From: Pseudomonas piscis
GTDB lineage: Bacteria; Pseudomonadota; Gammaproteobacteria; Pseudomonadales; Pseudomonadaceae
Length of the DNA stretch: 64,000 nt
Direction of reading: 5' to 3'
NCBI RefSeq assembly: GCF_009380155.1
Contig: NZ_WHUV01000001.1
Coordinates: 1,488,001 to 1,552,000, forward strand
Under the pieces are notes generated by a model that was given only the letters and a program-made list of their open reading frames with translations, ran no database searches and was not told the origin of the DNA. Of the stretch, positions 28,271 through 36,526 are shown in pieces (the stretch's first letter is position 1; each line of letters opens with the position of its first letter). Made by a program: the position numbers and the translations under genes.

Positions 28271-28818
28271 TGCGCATGCCCAGACTGCGCGCGGCCCTGC
28301 TTGTACTGGCCATCGCCGCCTCGCCCCTGCCTCGCGCGGCTCATTCCGGTTCAAAGCAACTGACCTTGACGGTCGCCGCCGCCATCACCCCCGGTTGCCG
28401 GCTGGGAAGCGGCCAGGCCGATGTCAGCACTTACGGCGTTCTCGACCTTGGCACGGTCGCCAATCTCGAGCAAGCCATATTCGCTTCTTCCAGCGTCGGA
28501 GCGGGCACCATCGTCGTCAACTGTACGCCGGGCACCGATTACCGGATTTCTCTCAACGATGGATTGTGGTCCGACAGTGCCGGCGGCGCTGGAAGGCGCT
28601 TGAAAAACAGCACGTCCAGCGGCAATGCATTCCTGCCCTACTACTTATTCCAGGACGCGGGCTACTCAAAGATCTGGGCGGACGGCACGTTCGCCAAGTC
28701 CGGCCTCGCCAAGGGCGGTCCGGAGGAATTTCCCGTTTACATCCTCGTGGAGGAGGCCAGCATCGCGATTCCGCCGGGCGTCTACACCGATACCGTACTT
28801 GTCACGGTCTCCTATTGA
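28270..28818 (+). CDS. Spore coat U domain pilin subunit (CsuB-like)
   Basis: This is a 182-aa secreted pilin with a signal peptide (ALLVLAIAASPLPRAAHS). The SCPU motifs are ITPGCRLGSGQ, YGVLDLGTVANLEQ, IVVNCTPGTDYRISLNDG, YYLFQDAGYSKIWADG and PPGVYTDTVLVTVSY. It is the third subunit of the operon; start ATG 28270 overlaps the preceding TGA by one base. Confidence 0.88.
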   Translation: MRMPRLRAALLVLAIAASPLPRAAHSGSKQLTLTVAAAITPGCRLGSGQADVSTYGVLDLGTVANLEQAIFASSSVGAGTIVVNCTPGTDYRISLNDGLWSDSAGGAGRRLKNSTSSGNAFLPYYLFQDAGYSKIWADGTFAKSGLAKGGPEEFPVYILVEEASIAIPPGVYTDTVLVTVSY

Positions 28819-28828
28819 GTACCCACAC

Positions 28829-29626
28829 ATGAGCTTTCTTGCCCGGACGCTGGGCGTCCTGATCCTCGGCATGGCCTTGCCCGCGGCAACGCAGGCGCAA
28901 TCGTCGCTGCTGGTCTGGCCTATCGATCCCACGATCGAACACGACCAGAACGGCACCGCCCTCTGGCTGGAAAACAACAGCAAGATGCCGTCTCGGCTGC
29001 AGGTCCGCGTGCTGGGCTGGAACCAGGCAGAGGGAGAGGAAGACTATACGCCGCAGGACATCATCGTCGTCAGTCCGCCCGCGGCCGAAGTGCAGCCGGG
29101 ACAGCGCCAACTGCTGCGATTGATCCGCACCCAACCTGTTCCCGCCGGCACCGAGCGCGCCTTCCGCGTGCTGATCGACGAGATACCCGCTGCCCCATCT
29201 CCCGAGGCCGAAGGTCCGGCTGCGGCGCCCGGCAAGCGCTCCGTGGGGCTGGCCCTGCAGATGCGCTATTCGGTTCCGCTGTTCGTCAGCGGCGAAGGCG
29301 TCTGGACGCGCCAGGACTATCAGAAACCCCGCGACATGACGAAAGCCACGCAACCACAGCTCAAGTTCCGCGTGGAATCCCGCGACGGCGGCCAGTGGCT
29401 GGCCGTGCGCAACGATGGGCAGGCGCATGCGCGGCTGTCGGCGGTGACGTACCAGCAAGGCGGCCGCCCGACCTGGGAAGTGCCGGGCCTGCTGGGCTAC
29501 GTGCTGGCGCATTCCGAAATGCGCTTCAAGCTCGCCGGCGTCGGCGCGGGCGGCGTATTGAAGGCCAAGGTCAACAGCAACCCGGACGCGCAAGCGATCC
29601 CCGCCTGCGGAACATGCCCGCCATGA
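28829..29626 (+). CDS. Periplasmic fimbrial chaperone (CsuC-like)
   Basis: This is a 265-aa PapD-superfamily chaperone with a signal peptide (LGVLILGMALPAATQA). The immunoglobulin-like N-domain has SSLLVWPIDPTIEHDQNGTALWLENNS and VVSPPAAEVQPGQRQLLRLIRTQ (G1 donor strand region), followed by the C-domain. It holds SCPU pilins in an incomplete fold and delivers them to the usher. The start at 28829 gives a clean signal peptide, and the stop overlaps the usher start (ATGA). Confidence 0.9.
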   Translation: MSFLARTLGVLILGMALPAATQAQSSLLVWPIDPTIEHDQNGTALWLENNSKMPSRLQVRVLGWNQAEGEEDYTPQDIIVVSPPAAEVQPGQRQLLRLIRTQPVPAGTERAFRVLIDEIPAAPSPEAEGPAAAPGKRSVGLALQMRYSVPLFVSGEGVWTRQDYQKPRDMTKATQPQLKFRVESRDGGQWLAVRNDGQAHARLSAVTYQQGGRPTWEVPGLLGYVLAHSEMRFKLAGVGAGGVLKAKVNSNPDAQAIPACGTCPP

Positions 29627-32067
29627 AACGACGCCTCGCACGATTCCGCAACGTGCCTTGCACGCTGGCTTTCGCGCTGGTGATGGCCGCGAGCGCCCCC
29701 GCGCGGGCCAAGGACAAGCTCGGCGATTTCAAGCTGCCTGATTCCACGCTGTACCTGGAGCTGGTCGTCAACGGCAAGACGTCCGGCGAGATCCTGCCCG
29801 TGCCCTACCGCGACGGACACTACTATCTGCCGACGGAAAAGTTGCGCGCCATGGGCGTCTCGGTGAGCGCCGAGCAGGAATCGCTGGTGGCGGTGGATCT
29901 GATCCAGGGCGTCAAGGCGACGCACGACAACGCCAGGCAGCAATTGCTGATCGAGCTGCCGCCCGACTGGCTGCCCGACCAGATGTTCGGCGGCGAGAGC
30001 CAGCGCTACATGCAGGCCCGCAGCAGCGTCGGCCTGCTGATGAACTACGACATCTACGCCAACTTCAACCGCACGCGCGGCCTGCGCAACAACAACCGGC
30101 TGTCCGCCTGGAGCGAACAGCGCCTGTTCAGCCCCTACGGCATCTTCTCGAACACCGGCGTCTGGTATGGCGGCACCAGCATGGGCGACGACAACGACCG
30201 CTCGCGGTACCAGCGGTATGACACCGGCTGGTCCTACAGCGACCCCTTGTCGATGCGCAAGTACGCGGCGGGCGACCTCGTCACGGATGCCCTGGCGCCC
30301 TCCAGCTCGGTGCGCATGGCCGGGTTTCAGATCGGCAGGAACTTCGCCACGCGCCCCGATCTGGTGACCTACCCCCTGCCCAGTTTCGCCGGCCAGACGG
30401 CGGTGCCCAGCACGGTGGATCTGTTCATCAACAGCTACAAGATGGACTCCTACCGGGTGGACCCGGGCCCGTTCACCTTGCAGACCATGCCGTACATCAA
30501 TGGCGCGGGCAGCGCCACGGTGGTGACGCGCGACGCGCTCGGCCGGGAAGTCAGCAAGGAAGTGTCGTTCTACGTCTCCAACGACCTGCTCAAGCCCGGC
30601 CTGACCGACTACAGCCTGTCCGCCGGCCTGCTGCGTCAGGACTACGGGCTGGCGTCCGGCCGGTATGCACATCCCGCGGCCTCGGGCGTGTTCCGCCACG
30701 GCGTGACGCCGGAGTGGACCGTGTTCGGCTGGGGAGAAGGCGCCAGTGGCCTGCACGATGGCGGGCTGGGCTCGAACGTGCAACTGGGCATGCTGGGAGT
30801 GCTGACCGGGTCCTGGGGCGCCAGCAAGACCGACCCGCGCGCCATCGGCCCGCAGCGCGCCTGGCGCAACTCGCGCTGGGACGACCGCTGGCCCTATCGC
30901 GACGAGGACATCGACCTGAAGCCCACGGAGGCCGACAGCGGCAGACAGCTTTCCTATGGCTACTCCTACAGCTCGTCGCAGTTCAGCCTGAACGCCAGGC
31001 GCACCCAGCGCAGCGCGCACTACGCCAATCTGGGCACGTACCGCAATACCGGTCGGCTGAGCCGGCGGGAAGACGTGGTCACCGCCAGCGTGGCGCTGGG
31101 CGACTACGGCACTGTGGGCGCCGGCTGGGTCGACACCCAGGACGCCACCGGACGACAGCTGCGCCTGATCAACCTGTCGCACAGCGTCAGCCTGTGGCGT
31201 AGTGCCTTCCTGTACACCAGCGTCAATCGCGAGGTGGGCGGCAACGACGTCAACGCGCAGGTCACCCTGTCCATCCCACTGGGCGAGCGTTCCACGACCA
31301 GCGTGTCGCTCATACGCGGCAACGACGGCCGGCGTTCGGGGCAGGTCAACTACAACCATTCCGCGCCGGCCAGCGGCGGCCTGGGCTACAGCCTGGGCCT
31401 GAGCGACGGTCAGGACATGGACCAGTACCGACGCGCGGACTTGTCATGGCGCGGCACCCAGTATGAAGTGCGCGGCGGCACCTATGGCACGCGCTCGTCC
31501 CAGAACGGCTGGGCGCAGCTCAGCGGTTCGCTGATCGGGCTGGACGGCCAGCTCTACGCCGCCAACAAGGTCAACGATGCCTTCGCGCTGGTGTCCACCG
31601 CCGGCTATCCCGACGTTCCTGTGCGCTACGAAAACCAGTACCTGGGCAAGACCAACAACAATGGCTATTTCCTGATCCCGTCCATGACGTCCTGGTACCC
31701 GGCGCGCATCCAGATCGATCCGATCGACCTGCCCGTCGACGTGAAGACTCCGGACGTCGAGACCCAGGTGGCGGTGCGCGCGGGCAGCGGCTACGTGGTG
31801 GACTTCAAGCTGGAAAAGCTGCGCGCCGCGCTGCTGCAACTGCGCGACAGCAACGGCGAGGCCCTGCCGCGCGGCAGCCAGGTGACCGACATCAGCTCGG
31901 GCGCGACTGGCTGGGTGGGCTGGGAAGGCGAGGTCTACCTGGAGAACGTGCGCGACGCGCTGCGTTTGAACGTCGTACGCGCCGACGATGGCAAGGCTTG
32001 CCAGGCTTCGGCCGCACTTCCGCCGATGGCTGGCATAACGCGTATCGGTCCTCAAACATGTCAATGA
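29623..32067 (+). CDS. Outer-membrane fimbrial usher (CsuD-like)
   Basis: This is an 814-aa usher with a signal peptide (LAFALVMAASAPARA). The periplasmic N-domain (YLELVVNGKTSGEILPVPYRDGHYYLPTEKLRAMGV) is of the archaic type. A long beta-barrel with middle plug includes VPSTVDLFINSYKMDSYRVDPGPFTLQTMPYINGAGSATVVTRDALGREV, and C-terminal domains include NNNGYFLIPSMTSWYPARI and GATGWVGWEGEVYLENV. It forms the secretion pore and polymerises the pilus. ATG 29623 was chosen for the 4-nt coupling overlap; ATG 29614 is in frame. Confidence 0.92.
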   Translation: MKRRLARFRNVPCTLAFALVMAASAPARAKDKLGDFKLPDSTLYLELVVNGKTSGEILPVPYRDGHYYLPTEKLRAMGVSVSAEQESLVAVDLIQGVKATHDNARQQLLIELPPDWLPDQMFGGESQRYMQARSSVGLLMNYDIYANFNRTRGLRNNNRLSAWSEQRLFSPYGIFSNTGVWYGGTSMGDDNDRSRYQRYDTGWSYSDPLSMRKYAAGDLVTDALAPSSSVRMAGFQIGRNFATRPDLVTYPLPSFAGQTAVPSTVDLFINSYKMDSYRVDPGPFTLQTMPYINGAGSATVVTRDALGREVSKEVSFYVSNDLLKPGLTDYSLSAGLLRQDYGLASGRYAHPAASGVFRHGVTPEWTVFGWGEGASGLHDGGLGSNVQLGMLGVLTGSWGASKTDPRAIGPQRAWRNSRWDDRWPYRDEDIDLKPTEADSGRQLSYGYSYSSSQFSLNARRTQRSAHYANLGTYRNTGRLSRREDVVTASVALGDYGTVGAGWVDTQDATGRQLRLINLSHSVSLWRSAFLYTSVNREVGGNDVNAQVTLSIPLGERSTTSVSLIRGNDGRRSGQVNYNHSAPASGGLGYSLGLSDGQDMDQYRRADLSWRGTQYEVRGGTYGTRSSQNGWAQLSGSLIGLDGQLYAANKVNDAFALVSTAGYPDVPVRYENQYLGKTNNNGYFLIPSMTSWYPARIQIDPIDLPVDVKTPDVETQVAVRAGSGYVVDFKLEKLRAALLQLRDSNGEALPRGSQVTDISSGATGWVGWEGEVYLENVRDALRLNVVRADDGKACQASAALPPMAGITRIGPQTCQ

Positions 32068-33050
32068 TTAAAGTTTCAATCATGATCAGATTTTTTATTC
32101 ATCGTTTCTCCTGGTTTTTGGCACTGGCTTTGCCGCTACTGACGAATATCGTCCAGGCTCAACCGAGAGCGGGCGAAAACTGTTCGGGGGGGCAGGTCTA
32201 TATGGTCGATTTCGGACCGACCGACTCGATTCAACTATCCAATCAACGGATGGGACGAGAGTTCGACTCGAGCTTCCGATGCAACAAGTTCACGCTGACT
32301 TTCCTGACCCAATCCAAGCTCTGGATCAAGGTGAACAACACGAACGGCTACAAGCTGAACAACGCTGGCTCGGGCAGCATTCCGTATCGCATATTTCTTG
32401 ACGGCAATATGTCGGACGAAATACGCAGTAACACCGAATTCGAGATTTCGAGCAAGATCAACATCATCCTCAACGGAGAGGCGTTATCGAACAGAAAGCT
32501 CTATATCCAGACGCAACCTGCCGGCCCAGGGCTTGTCGCCGGGCGCTACACGGACACCTTGTCCATCACGTACCGTTGGCGCATCTGCACGGTGGGCTTT
32601 GTCTTTTGCGCATGGTGGTACGAAGACTCGGCCACCGTAACGGTGAATCTGGCCCTCACCGTCGTCCCGACCTGCGAATTTCGCACCACGCAACCCCGCA
32701 TCGACTTCGGCGCCCAACCTCTGGTATCCCAATTTGGCGATGCCCGCGCCGATATCGACTTCGTATGCACCAACCAGTCCGTCTACAACGTCCACATCAG
32801 CGACGGCGACAACCCATCGGGCTCCTGGCGCCGCATGAAAGGAACAGGCGTAGCCTCGAGCAACAGCTACATCGAGTACCAGTTGTTCGAGTCGGGCGGC
32901 AATTCACCGATCAGCGCCAGCAACCGCCAGCGCGGCCAGGGCACGGGCCAGATGCAACGGTTTTCGGTGACGGGCCGGGTAAACCTGAAACAAGCGGATG
33001 TCGCCGTCGGCAGCTACATCGACCGGCCAGTCGTCATAATCGAATATTGA
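32064..33050 (+). CDS. Two-domain spore coat U tip subunit (CsuE-like adhesin)
   Basis: This is a 328-aa secreted protein (signal peptide WFLALALPLLTNIVQAQ) with two SCPU-type domains. The divergent N-domain covers about residues 25-195 and contains CSGGQVYMVDFGPTDSIQLS and GRYTDTLSITYRW. The C-terminal pilin-like domain, from about 205, has PTCEFRTTQPRIDFGAQPL, DIDFVCTNQSVYNVHISDGDN, YIEYQLFESGG and GSYIDRPVVIIEY. Length and two-domain build match the tip adhesin CsuE. The N-domain has lower GC and more Asn/Ser than its neighbours. The start is set by ATGA overlap with the usher; ATGs at 32058 and 32082 are possible. Confidence 0.88.
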   Translation: MIKVSIMIRFFIHRFSWFLALALPLLTNIVQAQPRAGENCSGGQVYMVDFGPTDSIQLSNQRMGREFDSSFRCNKFTLTFLTQSKLWIKVNNTNGYKLNNAGSGSIPYRIFLDGNMSDEIRSNTEFEISSKINIILNGEALSNRKLYIQTQPAGPGLVAGRYTDTLSITYRWRICTVGFVFCAWWYEDSATVTVNLALTVVPTCEFRTTQPRIDFGAQPLVSQFGDARADIDFVCTNQSVYNVHISDGDNPSGSWRRMKGTGVASSNSYIEYQLFESGGNSPISASNRQRGQGTGQMQRFSVTGRVNLKQADVAVGSYIDRPVVIIEY

Positions 33051-33099
33051 ACATGCCAGCGGCTGCCGGTCAGAAGAGCAGCAGTGGCTGGCATGGTTG

Positions 33100-33784
33100 T
33101 TCATAGATGCTGGCCCGCGCCCGGCTTGAGCATCTGCACTGGCGTCTCGTCGGCATGTAGCACGGATTTGCCCAGCGCTTCGGCAACCAGCGGTTGCAAC
33201 CGCTGCCCGCACACGCCGACTCACTCGCCCAGCGTCGAGCGCGTCGGCGCCAGGCCGGAGCGCGTAAAGGTGCCTTCCTAGCGGTATATCGGCAGGTGGT
33301 CGGCGAACTTGGCCACCAGCACCTGCGCCAGCAGTACCGCCGTCGGGATACCCTTGTCGATGACCTACGCGGGCACTGGGCGCCTACGTGAGCGTCTCGC
33401 AGCGCTCACACACCCATTTTCCGCGGATGTGGCGCTCGACCGTAAAGACGCCCGGCAGGTAGTCCAGCTTCCCGCTGACGTCCTCGCCGATGCGCTTCAA
33501 GCCGCAGCGGCACGTCGTGGACTCCGGTTCGTGATGGATGTCGGTGCGTGGCAGTTCGACCGGCAGCCTCATGCGGCGCAGGCTTGGCGGATAACGCCTC
33601 GTGCAGCGCGTTGGCTTCCTCTTCGATAGCCGCCATGTCGGTCTTCCAAAGGGCTTGCCTGCGCGGGGGTCAACCGCTCGCTACGCTTGCCATAGCGCCA
33701 GCGCTTGTACAGCGACAGCTCCTGCATGAACGGGTCGATGTGCGTCTGTTTGATGTGCAGTACCCGATCTCGCTCGGCAACCAC
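33100..33784 (-). pseudogene. IS66-type transposase (TnpC) remnant
   Basis: Read on the minus strand, fragments in several frames resemble IS66 TnpC: an N-terminal ELSLYKRWRYGKRSERL, then the zinc-ribbon region STTCRCGLKRIGEDVSGKLDYLPGVFTVERHIRGKWVCERCE, then IDKGIPTAVLLAQVLVAKFADHLPIYR, a stop, GLAPTRSTLGE, a stop, and VLHADETPVQML with the first catalytic Asp. Several stops and shifts, and no C-terminal half, show a dead relic. No terminal repeats were identified. Confidence 0.8.
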
Positions 33785-33937
33785 CGCATCGTGCGTTGCT
33801 ATCTGGGCGTCACGCGTGGCTGAGGAAACAACCTATTGGAGCATCACACTTAGGTATCAGGACAGGCCGTGAAAAAGACTTGTTGTGAGGCAAGAGTTTG
33901 TTCGTAATACAGTTCTTCCTTACAGCAGGAATAGATA

Positions 33938-33970
33938 AAGTCCATTTATAAATCATATGTTTATGGACTT
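33938..33970. repeat. AAGTCCAT...ATGGACTT inverted repeat next to right att site
   Basis: Perfect 8-bp arms (33938-33945 and 33963-33970) flank a 17-bp AT-rich spacer, 9 bp inside the right attachment repeat. They share AGTCCA with the left-end repeats at 25361-25383. Possible integrase arm or excisionase sites. The surrounding 33790-33979 stretch is AT-rich and shows no gene. Confidence 0.4.
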
Positions 33971-33979
33971 AATGCTAGC

Positions 33980-33997
33980 CTCGTTTCCCGCTCCAAA
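33980..33997 (+). repeat. Right attachment repeat
   Basis: CTCGTTTCCCGCTCCAAA is an isolated copy of the tRNA-Gly 3' end. Sequence homology to the tRNA stops one base upstream, so it marks the island boundary and not a tRNA gene. Confidence 0.9.
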
Positions 33998-34000
33998 CTC

Positions 34001-34034
34001 ACAAAAACGCCGCTCATTCGAGCGGCGTTTTTGT
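34001..34034 (+). terminator. Probable original terminator of the tRNA operon, stranded by the island
   Basis: A perfect 14-bp stem ACAAAAACGCCGCT / AGCGGCGTTTTTGT with a 6-nt loop starts 4 nt after the right att repeat. In the uninterrupted chromosome it would lie 6-10 nt after tRNA-Gly. It is a strong intrinsic terminator with no gene of its own now. Confidence 0.85.
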
Positions 34035-34121
34035 TTGCGTTTCATAAAAGCCTCTTCACTACGTTGGTTTATCGCGTGCCCTTGTCCGGGGGGCTCCAGC
34101 GGCCTGCGGTTATGTCTGAAA

Positions 34122-34177
34122 ATGATATTTGATTGATTGAATATGATATTGAATCCAATGGCGCCGGGACCTAGTTT
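34122..34177 (+). promoter_or_regulatory. ATGATATT direct-repeat operator and promoter of permease operon
   Basis: ATGATATT occurs at 34122-34129 and 34143-34150, exactly 21 bp apart (two helical turns), the typical spacing of AraC-family half sites. The proximal copy overlaps a -35-like TTGAAT (34149-34154), followed after 17 bp by TAGTTT (34172-34177). This layout suits a class II activator. The same paired motif precedes the amidohydrolase gene. Confidence 0.65.
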
Positions 34178-34227
34178 CTCCATCGAAAGCAACTTGCCCC
34201 TACCTATAAGAATAAAGGTATGCGTCG

Positions 34228-35721
34228 ATGACCCCCGGATCGCCTTCTGCCACCACCGTCGAAAGTCGTGGTGTCGACACTGTCCCGGTCGGTGAAAGAA
34301 ACTACCGCCCTTGGCATGTGTTCACGGTTTTGTACGGCAGTAACCTGACCTACAGCGTCATCATCTTCGGATCCTTTCCCATCCTGTTCGGCCTGAGTTG
34401 GTGGGCTTCGGTCGCTTCCATCCTTTGCGGCTGCCTGATCGGTTCCCTGCTGCTGGCGCCCATGAGCCTGTTCGGCCCGCGCACCGGCACCAACAACGCG
34501 GTGTCCAGTGGCGCGCATTTTGGTGTCGCCGGACGTTTCATCGGCACCTGCCTGGCCTTGTTCTCGGCCCTGGGTTTCATCGCCATCACCATCTGGACCA
34601 GCGGCGATGCACTGGCGGCGGGTTTCGGCAGAATGATGGGGATCACTCCCGGGCCATTGCACCAGGCCGCCTGCTACGCCCTCATCGCGATCGTGGTGAT
34701 AGTGGTGGCGGTACGCGGTTTTCATCTGTTGGTGCGTATCCAGGAGCGCCTGATGATGCCGTTGATGAGCGCGGTGCTGTTGCTCGGCTTGCTGGCATTC
34801 GGCGAGGGTTTCGATGCCGGTTACGCCGGCGGGGAATATGCCCTGGGCGATTTCTGGCGGACCTGGATCAGCAGCATGCTGATCAATGCCTCGGTGGTGC
34901 TGTCCTATGGCGTCTTCGTCGGTGACTGGACGCGCTATATCGATCCCCAGCGCCACTCCTGCCCGAGCATCATGGCCTGCACCTTTTTCGGCGGCGTCCT
35001 GGGCATGGGCGGGCCCATGCTCTGGGGTGTCTTCGTCTGCATCAGCTTCGCCGGCGAGGCGGCCAACTTCATCCCGGCGCTGATCTCCCATTCACCCTCC
35101 TGGTATGTCGCCGGCCTGCTGCTGCTGGGCCTGGTCGCCGGCATCGCCCAGGCGACGGTCGGCCTCTACGGCACCGGGCTGGACACCTCGTCGTTGATCC
35201 CGCGCCTGAATCGCCAGCAAGCCACGCTGGGAATCGCGATGGTCGCCGTGGCGCTGGTCTACCTGGGGGTGTTCGCCTGGAGTGCGGTCAGCGTGGTCAA
35301 TGCCTTCCTGGTCTTGCTGCTAGTGATCACCGCGCCCTGGATCCTGATCATGACCATCGGCTATGCCCAGCGGCGTGGTCACTACTACTGCGATGACCTG
35401 CAGGTCTTCACCCGGGCACAGACCGGCGGGCGCTACTGGTATGTCCGCGGCATCAATTGGCGGGCCACGGGTGCCTGGCTGGCCGCCGCGCTACTGGGCC
35501 TGGCCTTCTGCGCGGCACCGCCGCTGTATACCGGGCCCTGGGCCCACCTGGCTGGAGGCCTGGATCTGAGCTTCGTCGTGGCTTTCGTCTGCGGCGGCCT
35601 GCTGTTCTATCTGTCGCTGCTGCTCTATCCCGAGCCGGCCTATGTCTTCGGGCCTTCGGGCCCCGGGCTGGGCACCCGGGAGGCGGCGGGGGCGGCGCCC
35701 CGTGAAATCCACTTGCACTGA
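34228..35721 (+). CDS. NCS1-family nucleobase:cation symporter (cytosine/allantoin permease-like)
   Basis: This is a 497-aa polytopic inner-membrane transporter with about 12 hydrophobic segments. The NCS1 features are NYRPWHVFTVLYGSNLTYSVIIFG at the first helix, FGPRTGTNNAVSSGAHFGVAGRF, the central SYGVFVGDWTRYIDP, and ITAPWILIMTIGYAQRRGHYYCDDLQVF. NCS1 members import cytosine, allantoin, hydantoins, purines or vitamins with H+ or Na+. As first gene of the AraC-associated cluster it probably imports the substrate of the pathway. An AATAAAGG-like site precedes the ATG. Confidence 0.88.
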   Translation: MTPGSPSATTVESRGVDTVPVGERNYRPWHVFTVLYGSNLTYSVIIFGSFPILFGLSWWASVASILCGCLIGSLLLAPMSLFGPRTGTNNAVSSGAHFGVAGRFIGTCLALFSALGFIAITIWTSGDALAAGFGRMMGITPGPLHQAACYALIAIVVIVVAVRGFHLLVRIQERLMMPLMSAVLLLGLLAFGEGFDAGYAGGEYALGDFWRTWISSMLINASVVLSYGVFVGDWTRYIDPQRHSCPSIMACTFFGGVLGMGGPMLWGVFVCISFAGEAANFIPALISHSPSWYVAGLLLLGLVAGIAQATVGLYGTGLDTSSLIPRLNRQQATLGIAMVAVALVYLGVFAWSAVSVVNAFLVLLLVITAPWILIMTIGYAQRRGHYYCDDLQVFTRAQTGGRYWYVRGINWRATGAWLAAALLGLAFCAAPPLYTGPWAHLAGGLDLSFVVAFVCGGLLFYLSLLLYPEPAYVFGPSGPGLGTREAAGAAPREIHLH

Positions 35722-35757
35722 CTTTCCTTCCTTCGTCTGTCCAGGAGTATCCCGACC

Positions 35758-36522
35758 ATGGCTTCAGGTCCCGCTGTTTTCGCAGATAGTTGCGTCATCG
35801 TCACCGGAGGTGCCCAGGGCATGGGCGCGGAACATGCGGCCGAGTTACTGCGGCGTGGTGCCCGGGTGGCGATTTTCGATATCGATGAAACCGCGCTGGA
35901 GCAGGCTAGGGCGCAACTCGCCGGCCTCGGACCGTTGCTGGCGCTGAAGGTCGACATGAGCGATCGCCCAGCGGTGGAGGCGGCGGTGGCCCGTACCGCA
36001 CAACTGTTCGGCGGGATCGACGCCCTGGTCTCCAACGCTGGCACCGTGCACGCCCAGCAGGGCCTGCTCGACACCGACGATGCCGACTGGGACCGGACCA
36101 TGGCGGTACATGTGGGTGGGGCCCGGAACCTGTGCCGGGCGGCGCTGCCCTGGTTGGAACAGAGCCGCCACCCACGGATCGTCATCATCTCCTCGATGTG
36201 GGCCCAGCGCGGTCCGGGCTTCGGCCATGCCTACTGCGCAGCCAAGGGCGCGTTGCTGGGCTTGGCGCGCAACCTAGCAGTGGAACTGGGGCCCAAGGGC
36301 ATCCTGGTCAATACCGTGGCCCCGGGGAGCGTAGCCACGCGGATGGCCGCCGACTACGGCCCCGAGGCGATCGCCGAGGATTGCAAGAGCATCCCCCTGG
36401 GACGCTGGGGCGATGCCTGGGAAATCACCCGGCTGGTGTGTTTCCTGGCATCCGCCGAAGCCGCCTACCTGACCGGCCAGACCATCGCCATCAACGGCGG
36501 CCAGATCATCGCGGGGTATTGA
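35758..36522 (+). CDS. SDR family oxidoreductase of accessory cluster
   Basis: This is a 254-aa classical SDR with the cofactor motif VTGGAQGMGAEHAAELL, the acidic residue DIDE (NAD preference), SNAG, a catalytic Ser in IIISSMWAQRG, Tyr/Lys in YCAAKGALLG and the C-terminal LTGQTIAINGGQIIAGY. The ribosome site CCAGGAG lies upstream. It sits between the permease and the aldo/keto reductase (4-nt gap downstream). Substrate unknown; an alcohol or carbonyl intermediate is implied. Confidence 0.9.
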   Translation: MASGPAVFADSCVIVTGGAQGMGAEHAAELLRRGARVAIFDIDETALEQARAQLAGLGPLLALKVDMSDRPAVEAAVARTAQLFGGIDALVSNAGTVHAQQGLLDTDDADWDRTMAVHVGGARNLCRAALPWLEQSRHPRIVIISSMWAQRGPGFGHAYCAAKGALLGLARNLAVELGPKGILVNTVAPGSVATRMAADYGPEAIAEDCKSIPLGRWGDAWEITRLVCFLASAEAAYLTGQTIAINGGQIIAGY

Positions 36523-36526
36523 CGCC

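Noticed and set aside
33384..33572. 62-aa minus-strand frame with a Cys-rich motif as a stand-alone zinc-ribbon protein
   Set aside because: It aligns with the zinc-ribbon segment of IS66 transposases, and further fragments of the same protein flank it; it is part of a pseudogene.
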